Positions 1-10,495 are shown, numbered from the stretch's first letter. The stretch: DNA of 64,000 nt from Adiantum capillus-veneris (GCA_014529385.2 CM043949.1:114643477-114707476), one strand, 5' to 3'. A program made the numbers and translations. The notes: generated by a model from the sequence alone, not told the origin.

Positions 1-2
1 CA

Positions 3-281
3 CAACCAAAGGCTAGCATGGCCGACAGATGGATTGTTTAAGAGTTGTTTGTGTACATCTCTGAGTATATGGCTATAGTAGATGAAACAATACCACGTTT
101 ATGGATTGCTAAAGAAGATCCAAGGATGCACTCTCATATGTCAAATGGAAAGGGAAAGATAAAGCTCATGGAAAGGCACATATGTGATGCAATAAACAAC
201 TACCTTGTTCTTAATGCACCAGTGATGCAAAAGTGGTTAGACCTATATACAGAATCGAAAAGAAAGCGTGAAGAAGATTGA
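3..281 (+). pseudogene. 3' fragment of a CACTA TNP2-like transposase gene
   Basis: The reading frame starting at base 3 resembles the tail of the DUF4218-type region of the TNP2 gene at 29267-38190 in this window. Both have the order SMA-W-V, a VYI-E segment, then NAPVMQKW / NPVMQKW followed by a basic stretch. An in-frame TAA lies at 39-41. The homology stops at about 281, where minus-strand copia sequence begins. The 5-bp AGAAG at 272-276 matches AGAAG immediately outside the copia 5' LTR (10437-10441), so this is the left flank of CopA-1. The start of the gene lies outside the window. The family assignment rests on the shared motifs only. Confidence 0.6.
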
Positions 282-816
282 GTCACTTGCATAATCTGAG
301 TCTGTAAAACCCTTTACACTTAGCTCCTGACTCCCATAGCATATACGCATACTCTTTGTAGCTTTCAGGTATCTCAATATTCCTTTCATTGCCTCCCAAT
401 GTTTCTTGCCTGGGTTTGACATGTATCGTCTTACTACTCCCACTGCAAATGCAATGTCTGGGCGAGTAGCAATCATTGCATACATTAAACTACCCACTCG
501 AGACGCATATGGAATCTTATCCATTTCCGCCTATTCTTCCTCAGACACAGGACAATCTTGTTTGCTAAGTTTCACATATGGTGGCAATGGAACACTCAAT
601 GCCTTTCCCTTCTCCATATTGAAACGTTGCAAAACCTTGTCAATATACTTTGTTTGAGATAACCAAATCAACTTGTTTGATCTGTCTCTCTCAATGCGCA
701 TACCAAGTATATGACTTGCCTCACCCATGTCTTTCATGTCAAACGATTTTGCCATCTTTGACTTCAAAGCTGAAATTTCTTCCAAGTGCTTGCCAGCAAT
801 CAACATGTCATCCACA
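282..816 (-). pseudogene. pol: CopA-1 reverse transcriptase C-terminal part and RNase H start
   Basis: The minus-strand translation starts inside the RT catalytic box (DDMLIAGKHLEEI) and continues through DMKDMG, an ILGMRIERD stretch, the MDKIPYAS segment and ILRYLKATKSMRICYGSQE. It matches CopA-2 14236-14775 closely. One in-frame TAG replaces the Gln before AEMDKIPYAS (near 531). The YV of YVDD lies on the far side of T1. The 3' end stops at the junction with the TNP2-like fragment. Confidence 0.85.
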
Positions 817-836
817 CATTAGGAAAAATATGAACC
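817..836 (+). repeat. T1 left terminal inverted repeat
   Basis: The first 20 bases are CATTAGGAAAAATATGAACC. They are the inverse of 6189-6208 with two mismatches and resemble the inverse of 11743-11763. Confidence 0.85.
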
Positions 837-994
837 CTCTAGGGGCCCTTTGGGATTAAGGTTAATTAGAGGTCAGCCAATAGGAAGAGGGTGGTGGACA
901 CACTCCATACCCTCAAAAAAGTAGGGGGACAAGGCAGCCTTACACCTCTTAATTGCCTCTTACCTAGTGAGAAGGTAAGGGAGGTGGATAGGGG

Positions 995-999
<5 letters not shown>

Positions 1000-1029
<30 letters not shown>
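1000..1029 (+). repeat. 30-nt poly-G tract in T1
   Basis: This is an uninterrupted run of G about 180 bp inside the T1 left end. T2 carries comparable G-runs (60465-60480) about 150 bp inside its left end. Run length may not be reliable in an assembly. Confidence 0.8.
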
Positions 1030-1031
<2 letters not shown>

Positions 1032-1399
1032 CACTTTGACCTCTTTTTCCCCACTTTTTGGCCTGGATTTAAAAATACACTAAAAAATTCAAATTTCAAG
1101 TTTTCCCTCCTTAAAAGGTCCCCAAACCTATTTCATGGTCAAAAAAGTATTTTTGACCTTCAAAAGTTAAAAACGTGCACTAAAAAATCCAAAAAATTGA
1201 TTTTTTTAAAAAACAAATCAAAACATCATTTTCACCCTCCAAAGTCTTTCCAAACCTATTCTATAGCTAAAAAGTGTTTTTCTCTCTCTACAAACCCTTT
1301 TCCAAGCTCTCCATTGCTGCAACAACCACATGCACCCCCTATAGTCCATCATTATCTCTCTGCTAGCTTTCTCCTACCTCCATTGTAGCACCAAGCAAG

Positions 1400-3000
1400 C
1401 TCCTCCTCCATCTCTTCCCCTTGCCCACCACATAGTTTCACACCAATCTAGCTCCTCTCCCTTCTCTCCTCTCCATTACAACATGAAACCAGATTCTACT
1501 CCTTCTACTTTCATTCACTCACACTACATGGAAACCTCTACTCCCGAAGGTGGAAAAAGTATGAGCTCACATGAGTTGCATACCACAACAATAGGAGGTG
1601 TGAATATCGCGTGGGCATTGCAAGGGTTCATCTCCAACATAAAGATAGAATGGTAAAAAAACTACCCTTGTAGTTTACATTTAGAGCTTAACATCATCTC
1701 CATCTTTAAGTTTATCATGCTGGAGGTAATTAACCTCTTTATGGCTTTCAGTGTTTAGGCTTCACACCTCATAACACTGGGTGGTGCTATTTTGTTGATG
1801 GCTTTGGTGCGCCATCTATAGTTGTGTAGCATGTGATTTGAGTCTCACAATGTAAGTAAGTATCTATGGAGAGTCGTCAAAGATTTTTCTTGTAATTTAT
1901 TCTTCGTATAATTGTCATTAGATAATTGGAATGATATCATTTTGTACTTTATAACTTTGTGCTCACATAATCTTTTGTTTACTTACAGATTCAACTTGTT
2001 TTAAGATGACATGAGCAAGCAACCATGTGCAGAGATGGAAATCACTCTATTTTTGTTCCTTGAGGAACCTTTCACTACCATGTTAAAAGATTTTGATAAG
2101 AATAGTAGGTGTTTTTTAGAATCTTGAACCAATAGGGACTCTCTAGGAGCTCTCATAGAAGCCATCGATATAGTACTACTATCTTCCCTAGTGTCATAGA
2201 CACACAAATACTCAAGTGTATATGAATCTCTAGATGAGGAAGACAAATACTTGTAAGATAAGCCTAACAGCAACAACATTGTCTCCATTTGTAATTATTT
2301 TTCATGAGGCTGGATTCCTCTATAAATGCAATATAAATATGTTTTTTTGTTAAAGGGTGTCGCATTGAGTGAGAGTATTTAATTTAGATTACTGAAGTTT
2401 CATACAGATCTGAGAAATATTGTTTACTTTTATGGATATTTTGATTTGCCTGTACGATGATTCAAGTCGCAAGTCTTAATCACTCCACCTTGAAGAAATT
2501 CAAGCAATATTTCGATTTCAGTTTAATCATTACTGGTTACTCTTATTAAAGTGGATCATAAACTTTGTCAAGATGTCCTCATTTGGGGATGTTGAATATA
2601 TATCATTAGCAATGTTTCACAAGAACACTAGGTGGACACAAGGAAGTAAAAATTGGCTCCTTGTTTGGTCGATTTCTAGTGTTTAATGTTTAGTGCACAG
2701 GATTTGTGAGACTGTTGACATGGGGAGTTCACTAAAGTATATGTAACATAGCACATGTGTTCAACAGAAGGGATTTTATATTCTTGTAAAGTTGCAGAAA
2801 CATGTGTAGATAAGGCCTATAAGGGGTACTTTTAATCCATTCTAGTGAACGCACGTGATATAGGGAAATTTTACATAGTGAATGCTCCGGACCTTTGAAC
2901 ACAAAGAAAGGGGGGGGGGAGACGGGGGGGGGGGGGGCTAATTTCATCTGAGTGAAAAGAAGTGGAATTTGTATTGTCATGTTGCATAAAGATTTTCTTT
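1400..3000. other. T1 interior, nothing recognised
   Basis: This is AT-rich sequence with a second set of G-runs at about 2910-2937. No conserved protein motif, RNA gene or further terminal repeat was recognised. Confidence 0.5.
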
Positions 3001-3028
3001 CACTTGATCTAAAAAAAATTTGGTATCT

Positions 3029-3855
3029 TGGGGTGCAGACAAGGCCATATAATGCAAAAAAAGGGGTGGCCACAAGGGCACGTAGTGAGCCATCCAAAAC
3101 TGTTGGATGGGCCATATGTGGGCCCTTGTGGCCACCCTTTTTTTGCATAATTAGGTTATTTCTGCACTCCAAGACCCTGGAAAAGATGAGATGAACCTAA
3201 AATTGAACTTTTCAAGCACATTATGCCTTCCTTCAACTCAACTTACTAGTTCCGTGCACCAACAGGGCAAATCACATTGGACAGTATAAAAATCTAGTCT
3301 CATGCTGCATAATCATCTGGTTTCATCAAATATTAACATTCTTGCTATTATAAGGGGCAGACAAGGCCATATAATGCAAAAAAAAGGGTGGCCACAAGGG
3401 CGCGCAGGTGAGCCATCCAAAACTGTTGGATGGGCCATCTGCGCGCCCTTGTGGCCACCCTTTCTTTTTGCATAATTAGGCTATTGTTGCACTCCAGGAC
3501 CTTGGAAAAGGTGAGATGAATGTAAAATTTAACTTTTCAAGCACATTATGCCTTCCTTCAACTCAACTTACTAGTTCCCTGCACCAAAAGGCCAAATCAC
3601 ATTGGACAATATAAAAATCTAGTCTCATGCTACATAAACATCTGGTTTCATCAGCTATTAACATTTTTGCTATCCTAAGGGGCAAACAAAGCTAGAAAAT
3701 GCAAAAAAAAGGGTGGCCACAAGGGCGCGCAGATGAGCCATCCAAAACTGCTGGATGGGCCATCTGCGCGCCCTTGTGGCCACCCTTTTTTTTGCATTTT
3801 CTAGCTTTGTTTGCCCCTTAGGATGGCAAAAATATTAATATTTGATTTAAATTTA
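3029..3855. repeat. Three tandem copies of a ~325-bp unit, each with a long hairpin
   Basis: Units begin at about 3029, 3354 and 3679. Each contains an inverted repeat built from GGGTGGCCACAAGGGC and its complement around a short loop (AAACTGTTGG). In the third unit the arms 3672-3735 and 3761-3824 are perfectly complementary over 64 bp. After a 2-nt mismatch the inner 7 bp (3738-3744 / 3752-3758) also pair, and pairing extends outward to about 3652/3852 with a few mismatches. Units 1 and 2 have diverged outer arms but conserve the core stem and share about 190 bp of spacer. The structure lies wholly inside T1. Confidence 0.9.
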
Positions 3856-5199
3856 ACTCTTCATGGCCAGAACCACTTAACTTAAAACACATGGATAAAC
3901 CGAAAAGCCAAATCACTATGGAGACAGTAGACACAACTCTTAATCATTTTGTCATTGCAAAGTCATCTGAAATGATGTGAGCCTCTACAACTTCTTAAAT
4001 AGCCTCCAACGCTATTGCTTGCATTTTATACTGATTTCCATAGCTTTGAAGCACCTCCTTCACCGTGTGAGCATATTTTTTATGCATGGCCATGATTCAA
4101 GTCTTAAGTTTTTTTTTTTTTTTTTTTTAAGTATTGAACTTTTTGGTTGTTTTCAACAACTTCTAGATTTCAATCAGCTCCGAATCTGCCTAGGCTTGTT
4201 TCACATGAATTTGTTCATCTCATCGCGTTCTTCGACCATCATGTGATGAGAAAAAATCATATCTTGCTCGCATTCTCCAAAAATCAACGTGCAAGTTGAC
4301 AATTTATTTAAAAATGATGTAAAACATACATTTTTTACTTTTTTCTTAATCTACAGGTTCCAACGAGCATTAAAACCATGGAATCTGAAAATACTCAAAG
4401 AACCATTGTTTTTAATTGTGTTAAGGACTGTATTTTCTACATACAAAACTTTCCCAAAATCTCGCCCTAACACCTTCAAAAGTGGCTTCCAAGGAGTGTA
4501 CTCGGTCAAAATTTGAAACTGAAGAAAAACAATCAGAATGAACTCCTAGACTGTGTATAAACTTTAGAATAACCAAAATTTCCTTCAGAAAAAAGTTATG
4601 CTAAAAATTTGAAAATAGCTCCCCATTGGACTCCCCACAACGATAGAAGTCAAAGGGTTCAAGGAGAGGTATGGTGTCACAAGTGCATGGTGGGAATCTC
4701 ATCGAGGTTTATTCCGTCAAGATCTCTTGTGCTTTATCATGTCTTCTCATGTACAATCTTACCACAAAAAAAAATGACACTTTAAACGACTACAAATCTT
4801 ATTTAACTTATCAAACAATCTAAAATATGGTAGACCAAGAGTGCTCTTACACATCAACAAACAAAAAAGTCCAAACTTCTTCTCATTAACTTCGATAAAC
4901 ATGCATTCGTGAACAACTTCCAAGGGGTAGTGCAGTCATAGTTCTTACATCCATTTCATGACATGGTATGCTCATGGGGTGACCTATCATATAAGAATAT
5001 CTCTGGTGGGGGTGCCCTCATGTAAGGAAAGGGTGTGCTGCTGATGAAAAGTTGTTGTATTGTCCTACTAGGGATCTCTCCATGTTAGCATAGTGATTTT
5101 TGGTGTAGTGGGAGCCACATTGCTTGAGGAGAGCTTTGTGCCACCGTAAAAGCTTCATGTTATGCCAGTTCCTTGAGCCATTCTTGCATTAGGATGAGA
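3856..5199. other. T1 interior, nothing recognised
   Basis: There is an oligo-T run near 4110-4130 and AT-rich sequence. No coding or RNA feature could be supported. Confidence 0.5.
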
Positions 5200-5294
5200 T
5201 TACCCACCTCTAATAAGGATGGATTTGAAGCACCTACCTGCAAGATGTAACAAAGAAGGCTGTTTTAGACGAAAAGTGGTGACACTTGACCTCT

Positions 5295-5639
5295 CTAACC
5301 TGCACCCACTGTTTCTTGTAATGCCACTATTTTGAGCTGAAGAGCTTGACATTCGTGCATCCACGAATGCAAAGAAGCACCTGCACCCATACACAACCAA
5401 TTGCAATAGCCTAACAAGCCTACTTCTCCCCTCCCAAGATATTGAAGAACCATACATATTCGCCTCACCGACAGTATGACGATCTTGGGATGACCTTTGC
5501 TCACCCTCACGTGCGGCCGTCGGTGCAAACACCGCGGACAAGCAATATGTACACTTTTGTTATGCGGAGTACATGGTGGTGGAGGCATACTATTTGTGAT
5601 GTCCGTGAGCACCATGGCAGCTGTTGCGTGAGGAAACAA
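5295..5639 (-). pseudogene. Remnant of the T-family gene exon 1
   Basis: The minus-strand frame contains MVLTDITN, then MVLQYLGRGEVGLLGYCNW and a leucine/glutamine-rich stretch (ALQLKIVALQ). In T2 exon 1 the equivalent positions read MPLDDVTN, LLQYVENGEQGLLGYCKR and LLNGSFHNLQAQM, in the same order and spacing. The intervening part is not alignable by eye and is probably frameshifted. A CT-rich leader upstream (5640-5780 on the minus strand) also parallels T2. No later exon of the T gene was found in T1. Confidence 0.55.
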
Positions 5640-6188
5640 AGAATGAAACGAAAGAGGGGGGAGGGAGAGGGAGGAACATGGGAGGAGAGAAGGGGGCAGG
5701 GGGGGAGAGGGAGAGAGAGGGGAGGAGGAGGAGAGAAGGGGATAGGGAGGGAGAGGAGAAGGAGAGAGGAGGAAGGAGGAGGAGAGAACAAAGGTTTTTT
5801 TTGGGGGGGGGATTTTTTTTTTTGAAAAAGTGGACTTTTAGTGTTTGTAGGTTTAAAAAAATGTCAAAAAATGATTTTTTGATGTGTATATATGTTGGGA
5901 GGGAGTTTTAAGTCAAAAATAAGTAAAAATAACTTTTTTGAAAAAAAGTCAAATTTTGGCTCTTAGTGACCCACGTTTTTGCTGATGTGGCCACACCCCT
6001 TTACTCCCTTCACTTTCCAAAAGCTAGAGAGAGAAAGTGACCTCTTATGTCCACATCCTACATGTGTCTAAAACAAAGGCTAGAAAAGTCTACTCAAAAC
6101 TAGCTTCTTGAATGCCCTTGTCCCCTTAACCCTACACAACATTAGCCTTAATCCCTAAAAATTAGGATTCCTTACAAGGCCCATGCAA

Positions 6189-6208
6189 GGTCCATATTTC
6201 TCCTAATG
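6189..6208 (-). repeat. T1 right terminal inverted repeat
   Basis: Read on the minus strand it begins CATTAGGAGAAATATGGACC, followed by TTGCATGGGCCTTGTAAGGA. This is nearly the same as the T2 left end (CATTAGG... CCATGGGCCTTGTAAGAA). Confidence 0.85.
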
Positions 6209-6940
6209 ATACAAAATAAAGATCAGTCAACTACCATCCTTAGCCTTCTTTGTATATAGACAGTGATCGAACTCACTACGTTTGTAGCCTTGAGAAAGCA
6301 TAAACTTGTGGAATTTATGGTACCATGCCCTCGGTGATTGTTTAAAGCCATAAAGACTCTTTAACAACTGGCATACCCAATCTTCCTTGCCTTTCTCAAA
6401 AAACCCTTCTGGCTGCTGCATGTAAATTTCCACATCTAAATCACCATGCAAGAACGCTGTCTTGACATCCATTTGGTGCAACACCAAATCTAATATGGCA
6501 ACCAATGCAAGAAAGCATCTCAATGTAGTCATCTTGACCACCGGAGAGAAGACTTCATCAAAGTCAATGCCTTGTTCTTGCTTAAAGCCCTTGGCAACAA
6601 GCCTTGCTTTGTACTTTGGCTGACTATCATGAGCGGTGATCTTATACCTGTAAACCCATTTAAAAAAATGAGCCTTTTTTCCCTGTGGTAATTTAACTAA
6701 CTTCCATGTCTTGTTTTTATGCAGAGCTGTCATCTCTGACTGCATGGCCAAATTCCAATTCCCGGAGTCCTTCATTTTCACTGCTTCCTTGTAATATGAA
6801 GGCTCATTGCAATCAGTCAACATGACATAGTTCATAGATGGAACAAACCTATTAGGAGGTCGCATGACATGTCCGGATCTATGCACAATAGGTGGCTCAG
6901 GCTGAGTCACAACCTGTGGTTCCAATCTATCCTGTCCTTG
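6209..6940 (-). pseudogene. pol: CopA-1 reverse transcriptase N-terminal part
   Basis: This lies in the same frame as the integrase ORF but after a TAG at 6941-6943. Motifs in order are SGYV-type RP-RFVPSMNY, NKTWKLVKLPQGKKA, WVYRYKITAHD, KARLVAKGFKQEQGIDFDEVFSPV, QMDVKTAFLHGDLD and LYGFKQSPRAWY, the usual copia RT palm and fingers. A TGG to TGA change at 6227-6229 (W in CopA-2) ends the frame just before the T1 insertion. The element cannot make an intact RT. Confidence 0.85.
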
Positions 6941-9232
6941 CTACTCTTGAGCCCTGACATTTTGTCTTGCACGTGCAGGTCCATCTTCTTGGAAGACAAC
7001 TCTTCTAATCTCCTTAACCCTCTCTGGTTTAGAATGATATTTGGATTCATTAAAGTGAACATCATTGCTGCGGATAACCTTTCTGGATTCAGGATCCCAA
7101 AGTCTGTACCCCATCTCACCAGAATTACCATAGCCTAGAAAGACGCACTTTCTACTCTTTGGCTCAAGTTTGTTCCTAAATTCCTTTGGGACGTGAGTAT
7201 ATGCCTCACAGCCAAAGACTCTGAGATGCTTGCATGAGGGCATTTTGCCTGACCATACCATCTCTGGCACTGAATCCTTCTGCAAAAACTTGCTAGGAGA
7301 TCTATTTACAAGATGAACAGCTGTTGATACAGCTTCAGCCCAAAACCCATTTGGCAGTTGTGCATTAGACAACATACTTCTGACCTTCTCTTGTATGGTC
7401 CTATTCATCCTCTCAGCAACACCATTTTGAGGAGGATTGTAAGGAGCAGTAAGTTCACGTTTTATACCTTTTGACTCACAAAAGTCCTGAAAGGCCTTTG
7501 AAACATACTCTCCACCATTGTCAGTGCATAAGCATTTAAGCTTCTTGCCACTCTGATTCTCCACAAGTGTCACAAACGTTTTGAAAACACTAAACGCTTG
7601 ATCCTTGTGCTTGAGAAAGTAAACCCATACTTTCCTCGAGTAATCATCTATAAGTGTCATAAAGTAAGAATCTCCCCCTAGAGATAGGCTAGGCATAGGT
7701 CCACACAAATCACTATGAACAAGTTCCAACTGTGTATCTCTTCTATTGCTTCTATGCTTATGTGGCTGTTGTGTTTGCTTACCATACAGACAATGTTCAC
7801 AAAATTCAAAATCATTAAATGAAAAGCCAGGCAAATAACCAGAACGAGACAAGATTTCCATTCCCTTCTTGGACATATGTCCTAACCGGCTATGCCACAA
7901 AGAAACGTTCGGCTGCTCGGTTACATTGATTACATTTTTAGAGACATTTGATACATAGATCATGTAAAGTCCTCCAGACTTTACTCCATGTGCTACTGTC
8001 ATAGAACCCTTGGATATCTTCCACATGTTCTTTCCAAAAGTGGTGACGTAGCCAGCATCATCAAGTAAACCTTTGCTGATCAAGCTCTTTGTAATTGCGG
8101 CAACATGTCTCACATTCTTCACTGTGAAAGAAGAGACATTCTGAAACTTCAATTGAACATCTCCAACACCCAAGATCTCACATGTCTGCCCATTGCCTAG
8201 CCGAACATGATCTTTAGTGGTCACATAAGAAGTAAACCACTCCTTGTTTGGAGACACATGAAGTGATGCCCCTGAGTCTATAATCCAGTCACTCAGTGCA
8301 TTTCCATCAGATGATGTAAGAAGAGCTGAGTCCATTGTATTCTTCAAGAAGTAGATGTCTCCTGGCACTAGACTGTCATCCTCTACAACAGTGTTTGTCA
8401 CATTTATTTCTTGAATCTTCACTGAGGACTTGTTCTTCTCACCATGGTATTCAGCTTTCTCTTTTCCTTTTTCTGCTTTCCATTCTCTGTAGTCTCTTTT
8501 CATGTGACCCTTCTTGCTACAATGGTAGCATTCTATGTCACTCTTGCCTTTAGGACTGCGGGACTTGCTACGAGACTGATTCGTCTTTCCACCTTTGTAC
8601 TTTTCTTTGGTCCTTCCCATGACAACTAAGGTTGTTCCTTTGCCTTTGTCCATTGTCTTTCTATTGGTTTCTTCAGTAAGCAGACTTCCTTCTACACCTG
8701 CTATGTTCAAACCATCTGGAGGTGCAGAATTACTCAAAGCTGTGCGAAAAGTGTCGCAACTTTCCGGCAATGTGATCAACAGGAACATAGCTCTAACAGA
8801 TTCATCAAACTTGACACCTTGAGCTGACAACTGACTATAGATTGTGTTGAATTCATTCAGATGATTGGACATAGGTGTCCCATCTTTCATCTTCAAGTCA
8901 ACAAGCTTTTTAAGCCAATATACCTGCGAAGCTGCACTCTGCTTCTCATAAAGATCACTCAGCTTTAACCATGCTTGAGAAGCCGACATCTCGTCTGCTA
9001 CATTGAAGTAAACGCTTTCTGCCAAAGTCAGCATAATATTAGAAAGTGCCAATTCATCCATTTGGCTCCATTCATCTTCGTCCGTATCTTCTGGTTTTAT
9101 CCCCTTGAGCTTTATAGGTTTTATCTGCCTCTTTTGTACCAACACGTGCCAAAGCTGCTTCTTCCACAATGGGAAATTGGTTCCATCCAGCTTCTTGATA
9201 TTGTAAAGAGCAGTGTCCTGTGATCCAGCCAT
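6941..9232 (-). CDS. gag-pol: CopA-1 gag-protease-integrase polyprotein
   Basis: A 763-codon frame begins MAGSQDTALYNIKKLDGTNF. It has a UBN2-type gag, then a zinc knuckle CYHCSKKGHMKRD in which the last Cys is Tyr (Cys in CopA-2). A protease site (WIIDSGASLH), a pre-integrase HHCC region (LWHSRLGHMS, FCEHCLYGKQ) and an integrase core follow, with Asp in HSDLCGP, Asp in CTDNGGEY and Glu in NGVAERMN. The frame ends at RAQE followed by UAG. The reverse transcriptase continues in the same frame after that stop, and CopA-2 has the same stop. Capsid, cDNA processing and integration functions are inferred from family knowledge. Confidence 0.9.
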   Translation of the reverse strand: MAGSQDTALYNIKKLDGTNFPLWKKQLWHVLVQKRQIKPIKLKGIKPEDTDEDEWSQMDELALSNIMLTLAESVYFNVADEMSASQAWLKLSDLYEKQSAASQVYWLKKLVDLKMKDGTPMSNHLNEFNTIYSQLSAQGVKFDESVRAMFLLITLPESCDTFRTALSNSAPPDGLNIAGVEGSLLTEETNRKTMDKGKGTTLVVMGRTKEKYKGGKTNQSRSKSRSPKGKSDIECYHCSKKGHMKRDYREWKAEKGKEKAEYHGEKNKSSVKIQEINVTNTVVEDDSLVPGDIYFLKNTMDSALLTSSDGNALSDWIIDSGASLHVSPNKEWFTSYVTTKDHVRLGNGQTCEILGVGDVQLKFQNVSSFTVKNVRHVAAITKSLISKGLLDDAGYVTTFGKNMWKISKGSMTVAHGVKSGGLYMIYVSNVSKNVINVTEQPNVSLWHSRLGHMSKKGMEILSRSGYLPGFSFNDFEFCEHCLYGKQTQQPHKHRSNRRDTQLELVHSDLCGPMPSLSLGGDSYFMTLIDDYSRKVWVYFLKHKDQAFSVFKTFVTLVENQSGKKLKCLCTDNGGEYVSKAFQDFCESKGIKRELTAPYNPPQNGVAERMNRTIQEKVRSMLSNAQLPNGFWAEAVSTAVHLVNRSPSKFLQKDSVPEMVWSGKMPSCKHLRVFGCEAYTHVPKEFRNKLEPKSRKCVFLGYGNSGEMGYRLWDPESRKVIRSNDVHFNESKYHSKPERVKEIRRVVFQEDGPARARQNVRAQE

Positions 9233-10230
9233 AGCTACGCTTCACAGTAGTTTACTTTCCTAGGAAAAACTCGGCAGAGTTTCCCCTGTAAACTGACCTC
9301 TTAACCAATATCCACCTGTGAAATGAACCAAGAAAGCTTCAGATTCTGCATAAATTTTGGCAGAGTCTCCTTTGTAAAATGGCTCTGGTGTACTCAAAAA
9401 AGAGACCAAAAAACAGCTCAAAAAACACTGTCTCTCTGACACTGTAAGCTGCGGGTAAACCTGTCCTGCACCTGTACTGTCTCTCACTGTCCTGTCACTG
9501 TCCTGTAAGCATAGACTGCGACAATGCCTCAACGGCAGTAAAGCAAAGATGCAATCCCAACTGTCTAACTCACAGTCAATACATCCTAGCTGCCTATCTA
9601 AGGGTGCTCGAGGGATCGCTCCAAGACCTGTATCACCGAAAGGATCTCAACATTCGAGAAACCCCCAGCTCAATAAAACCTCACTCGACCCTCAACAAAG
9701 GCTGCAGTAAATCTGACAGTACATAGACTTCCGACAAAGTCATACATCCACAAATTTCCCATTGTATGCTATAACCGCTGCGGCGGTTGTTTGCTGCGTG
9801 ACTCACAGCCAGCAAACCCTCAACAGACATACATCATCTCTGACAATACATCCCATGTGGAAGTACCTGCAATGTCAGGATGAAATCTGGAATATGAAGC
9901 AGCAAACACAAGCTACCTGATGAACTAGTGGATGTCGCCTACAGTCTGTGTGTAGATGCGCCCGTGTCGTTTGTGAAACGCCTCCAAGAACCGTGAGCCG
10001 TCCTTCGATGTGTAGACAGCCACAAATCAACACTCTGGGAGTGTCGATATCCTCAGCACCTGCAGTCGTAGGCCGAAAACCCCAAATTTGCAGAGTCGGA
10101 TCTGCCTGCGCAAAACCTTATCAAAGCCGAACGGTGGCCGAGATGGCCGTGTCTTCGCTTGTCGAATCTCACTCCAATCTGAGCACGTGACTCTGGCTAC
10201 CTGCAAATGCTGCCCCGAGCCTCGATCTGA
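9233..10230 (-). other. CopA-1 untranslated leader
   Basis: About 1 kb lies between the primer binding site and the gag ATG. It aligns with 17794-18878 of CopA-2 except for a roughly 100-bp segment (around 18665-18800) missing here. No conserved domain was seen. Confidence 0.7.
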
Positions 10231-10242
10231 GCTCTGATACCA
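10231..10242 (-). promoter_or_regulatory. Primer binding site (initiator Met tRNA)
   Basis: The minus strand reads TGGTATCAGAGC two bases inside the 5' LTR, the standard complement of the plant initiator Met tRNA 3' end used by copia elements. Confidence 0.9.
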
Positions 10243-10244
10243 GT

Positions 10245-10436
10245 TGAAGGAGTACGAGCGGAAGTGCGACGCGAGAGAGAGTGCGAGAAGAAGAGCACGA
10301 TGATATGGTGAACTCGCTCTACTGTAATGTGTAGAGCATAGTGAGTTCTTATTAGGATTTTACAAAAGAATATGTGTACATACCTGGCGGCCCGCCCACT
10401 TACCTGGGCGACCACATTGGGCTTTATACCCCAACA
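10245..10436 (-). repeat. CopA-1 5' LTR (192 bp)
   Basis: On the minus strand it runs TGTTGGGGTATAAAGCCC ... CTCCTTCA, with TG/CA ends and an early TATAAAG. It matches the 192-bp CopA-2 5' LTR (18893-19084) closely. Confidence 0.9.
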
Positions 10437-10441
10437 AGAAG

Positions 10442-10495
10442 AAGAGAATGATAATGATGATGATCATTTTGATGCCAATGCAATATTTATGAACT
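10442..10495 (+). pseudogene. Continuation of the split TNP2-like frame (acidic tail)
   Basis: If CopA-1 and one AGAAG copy are removed, the frame of the fragment at 3-281 continues without a shift into this segment. It encodes an acidic run (EENDNDDDHFDANAI) and ends at a TAG at 10493-10495. In-frame continuity across the insertion supports both the TSD and the interpretation that one gene was split. Unlike the complete TNP2 gene further right, no DUF4216-like segment follows, so this may be a divergent lineage or an already truncated copy. Confidence 0.5.

Larger units (their letters stand above)
817..6208 (-). mobile_element. T1, 5.4-kb DNA transposon of the T family
   Basis: Comparison with the uninterrupted CopA-2 sequence shows that 817-6208 is an insertion. 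Both ends start CATTAGG reading inward, with near-identical first 20 bases (CATTAGGAAAAATATGAACC against CATTAGGAGAAATATGGACC) and diffuse similarity for about 75 bp. The right end closely matches the left end of T2 at 60317, so T1 is oriented minus. Inside are a poly-G tract, three tandem hairpin repeats and a decayed coding remnant at 5295-5639. No complete transposase is visible, so T1 looks non-autonomous. A clear target duplication could not be identified: the empty site in CopA-2 allows at most 1-3 bp. Confidence 0.8.
282..10436 (-). mobile_element. CopA-1, Ty1/copia retrotransposon, 3' truncated, split by T1
   Basis: This is a minus-strand copia element. It has a 5' LTR at 10245-10436, an initiator-Met primer binding site at 10231-10242, a roughly 1-kb leader, gag-protease-integrase (9232-6941), and reverse transcriptase in two pieces (6940-6209 and 816-282) separated by DNA transposon T1. 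The end of RNase H, the polypurine tract and the 3' LTR are missing: sequence corresponding to 13559-14235 of CopA-2 is absent at the junction near 281. AGAAG on both sides (272-276 and 10437-10441) looks like the original TSD, so the 3' end was probably lost by deletion after integration. It is very similar to CopA-2 throughout. Confidence 0.9.

Noticed and set aside
9260-9532. 90-codon frame in the CopA leader, preserved at 17821-18093
   Set aside because: Preservation is expected because the two CopA copies are nearly identical throughout. No domain is recognisable, and it lies in the untranslated leader.
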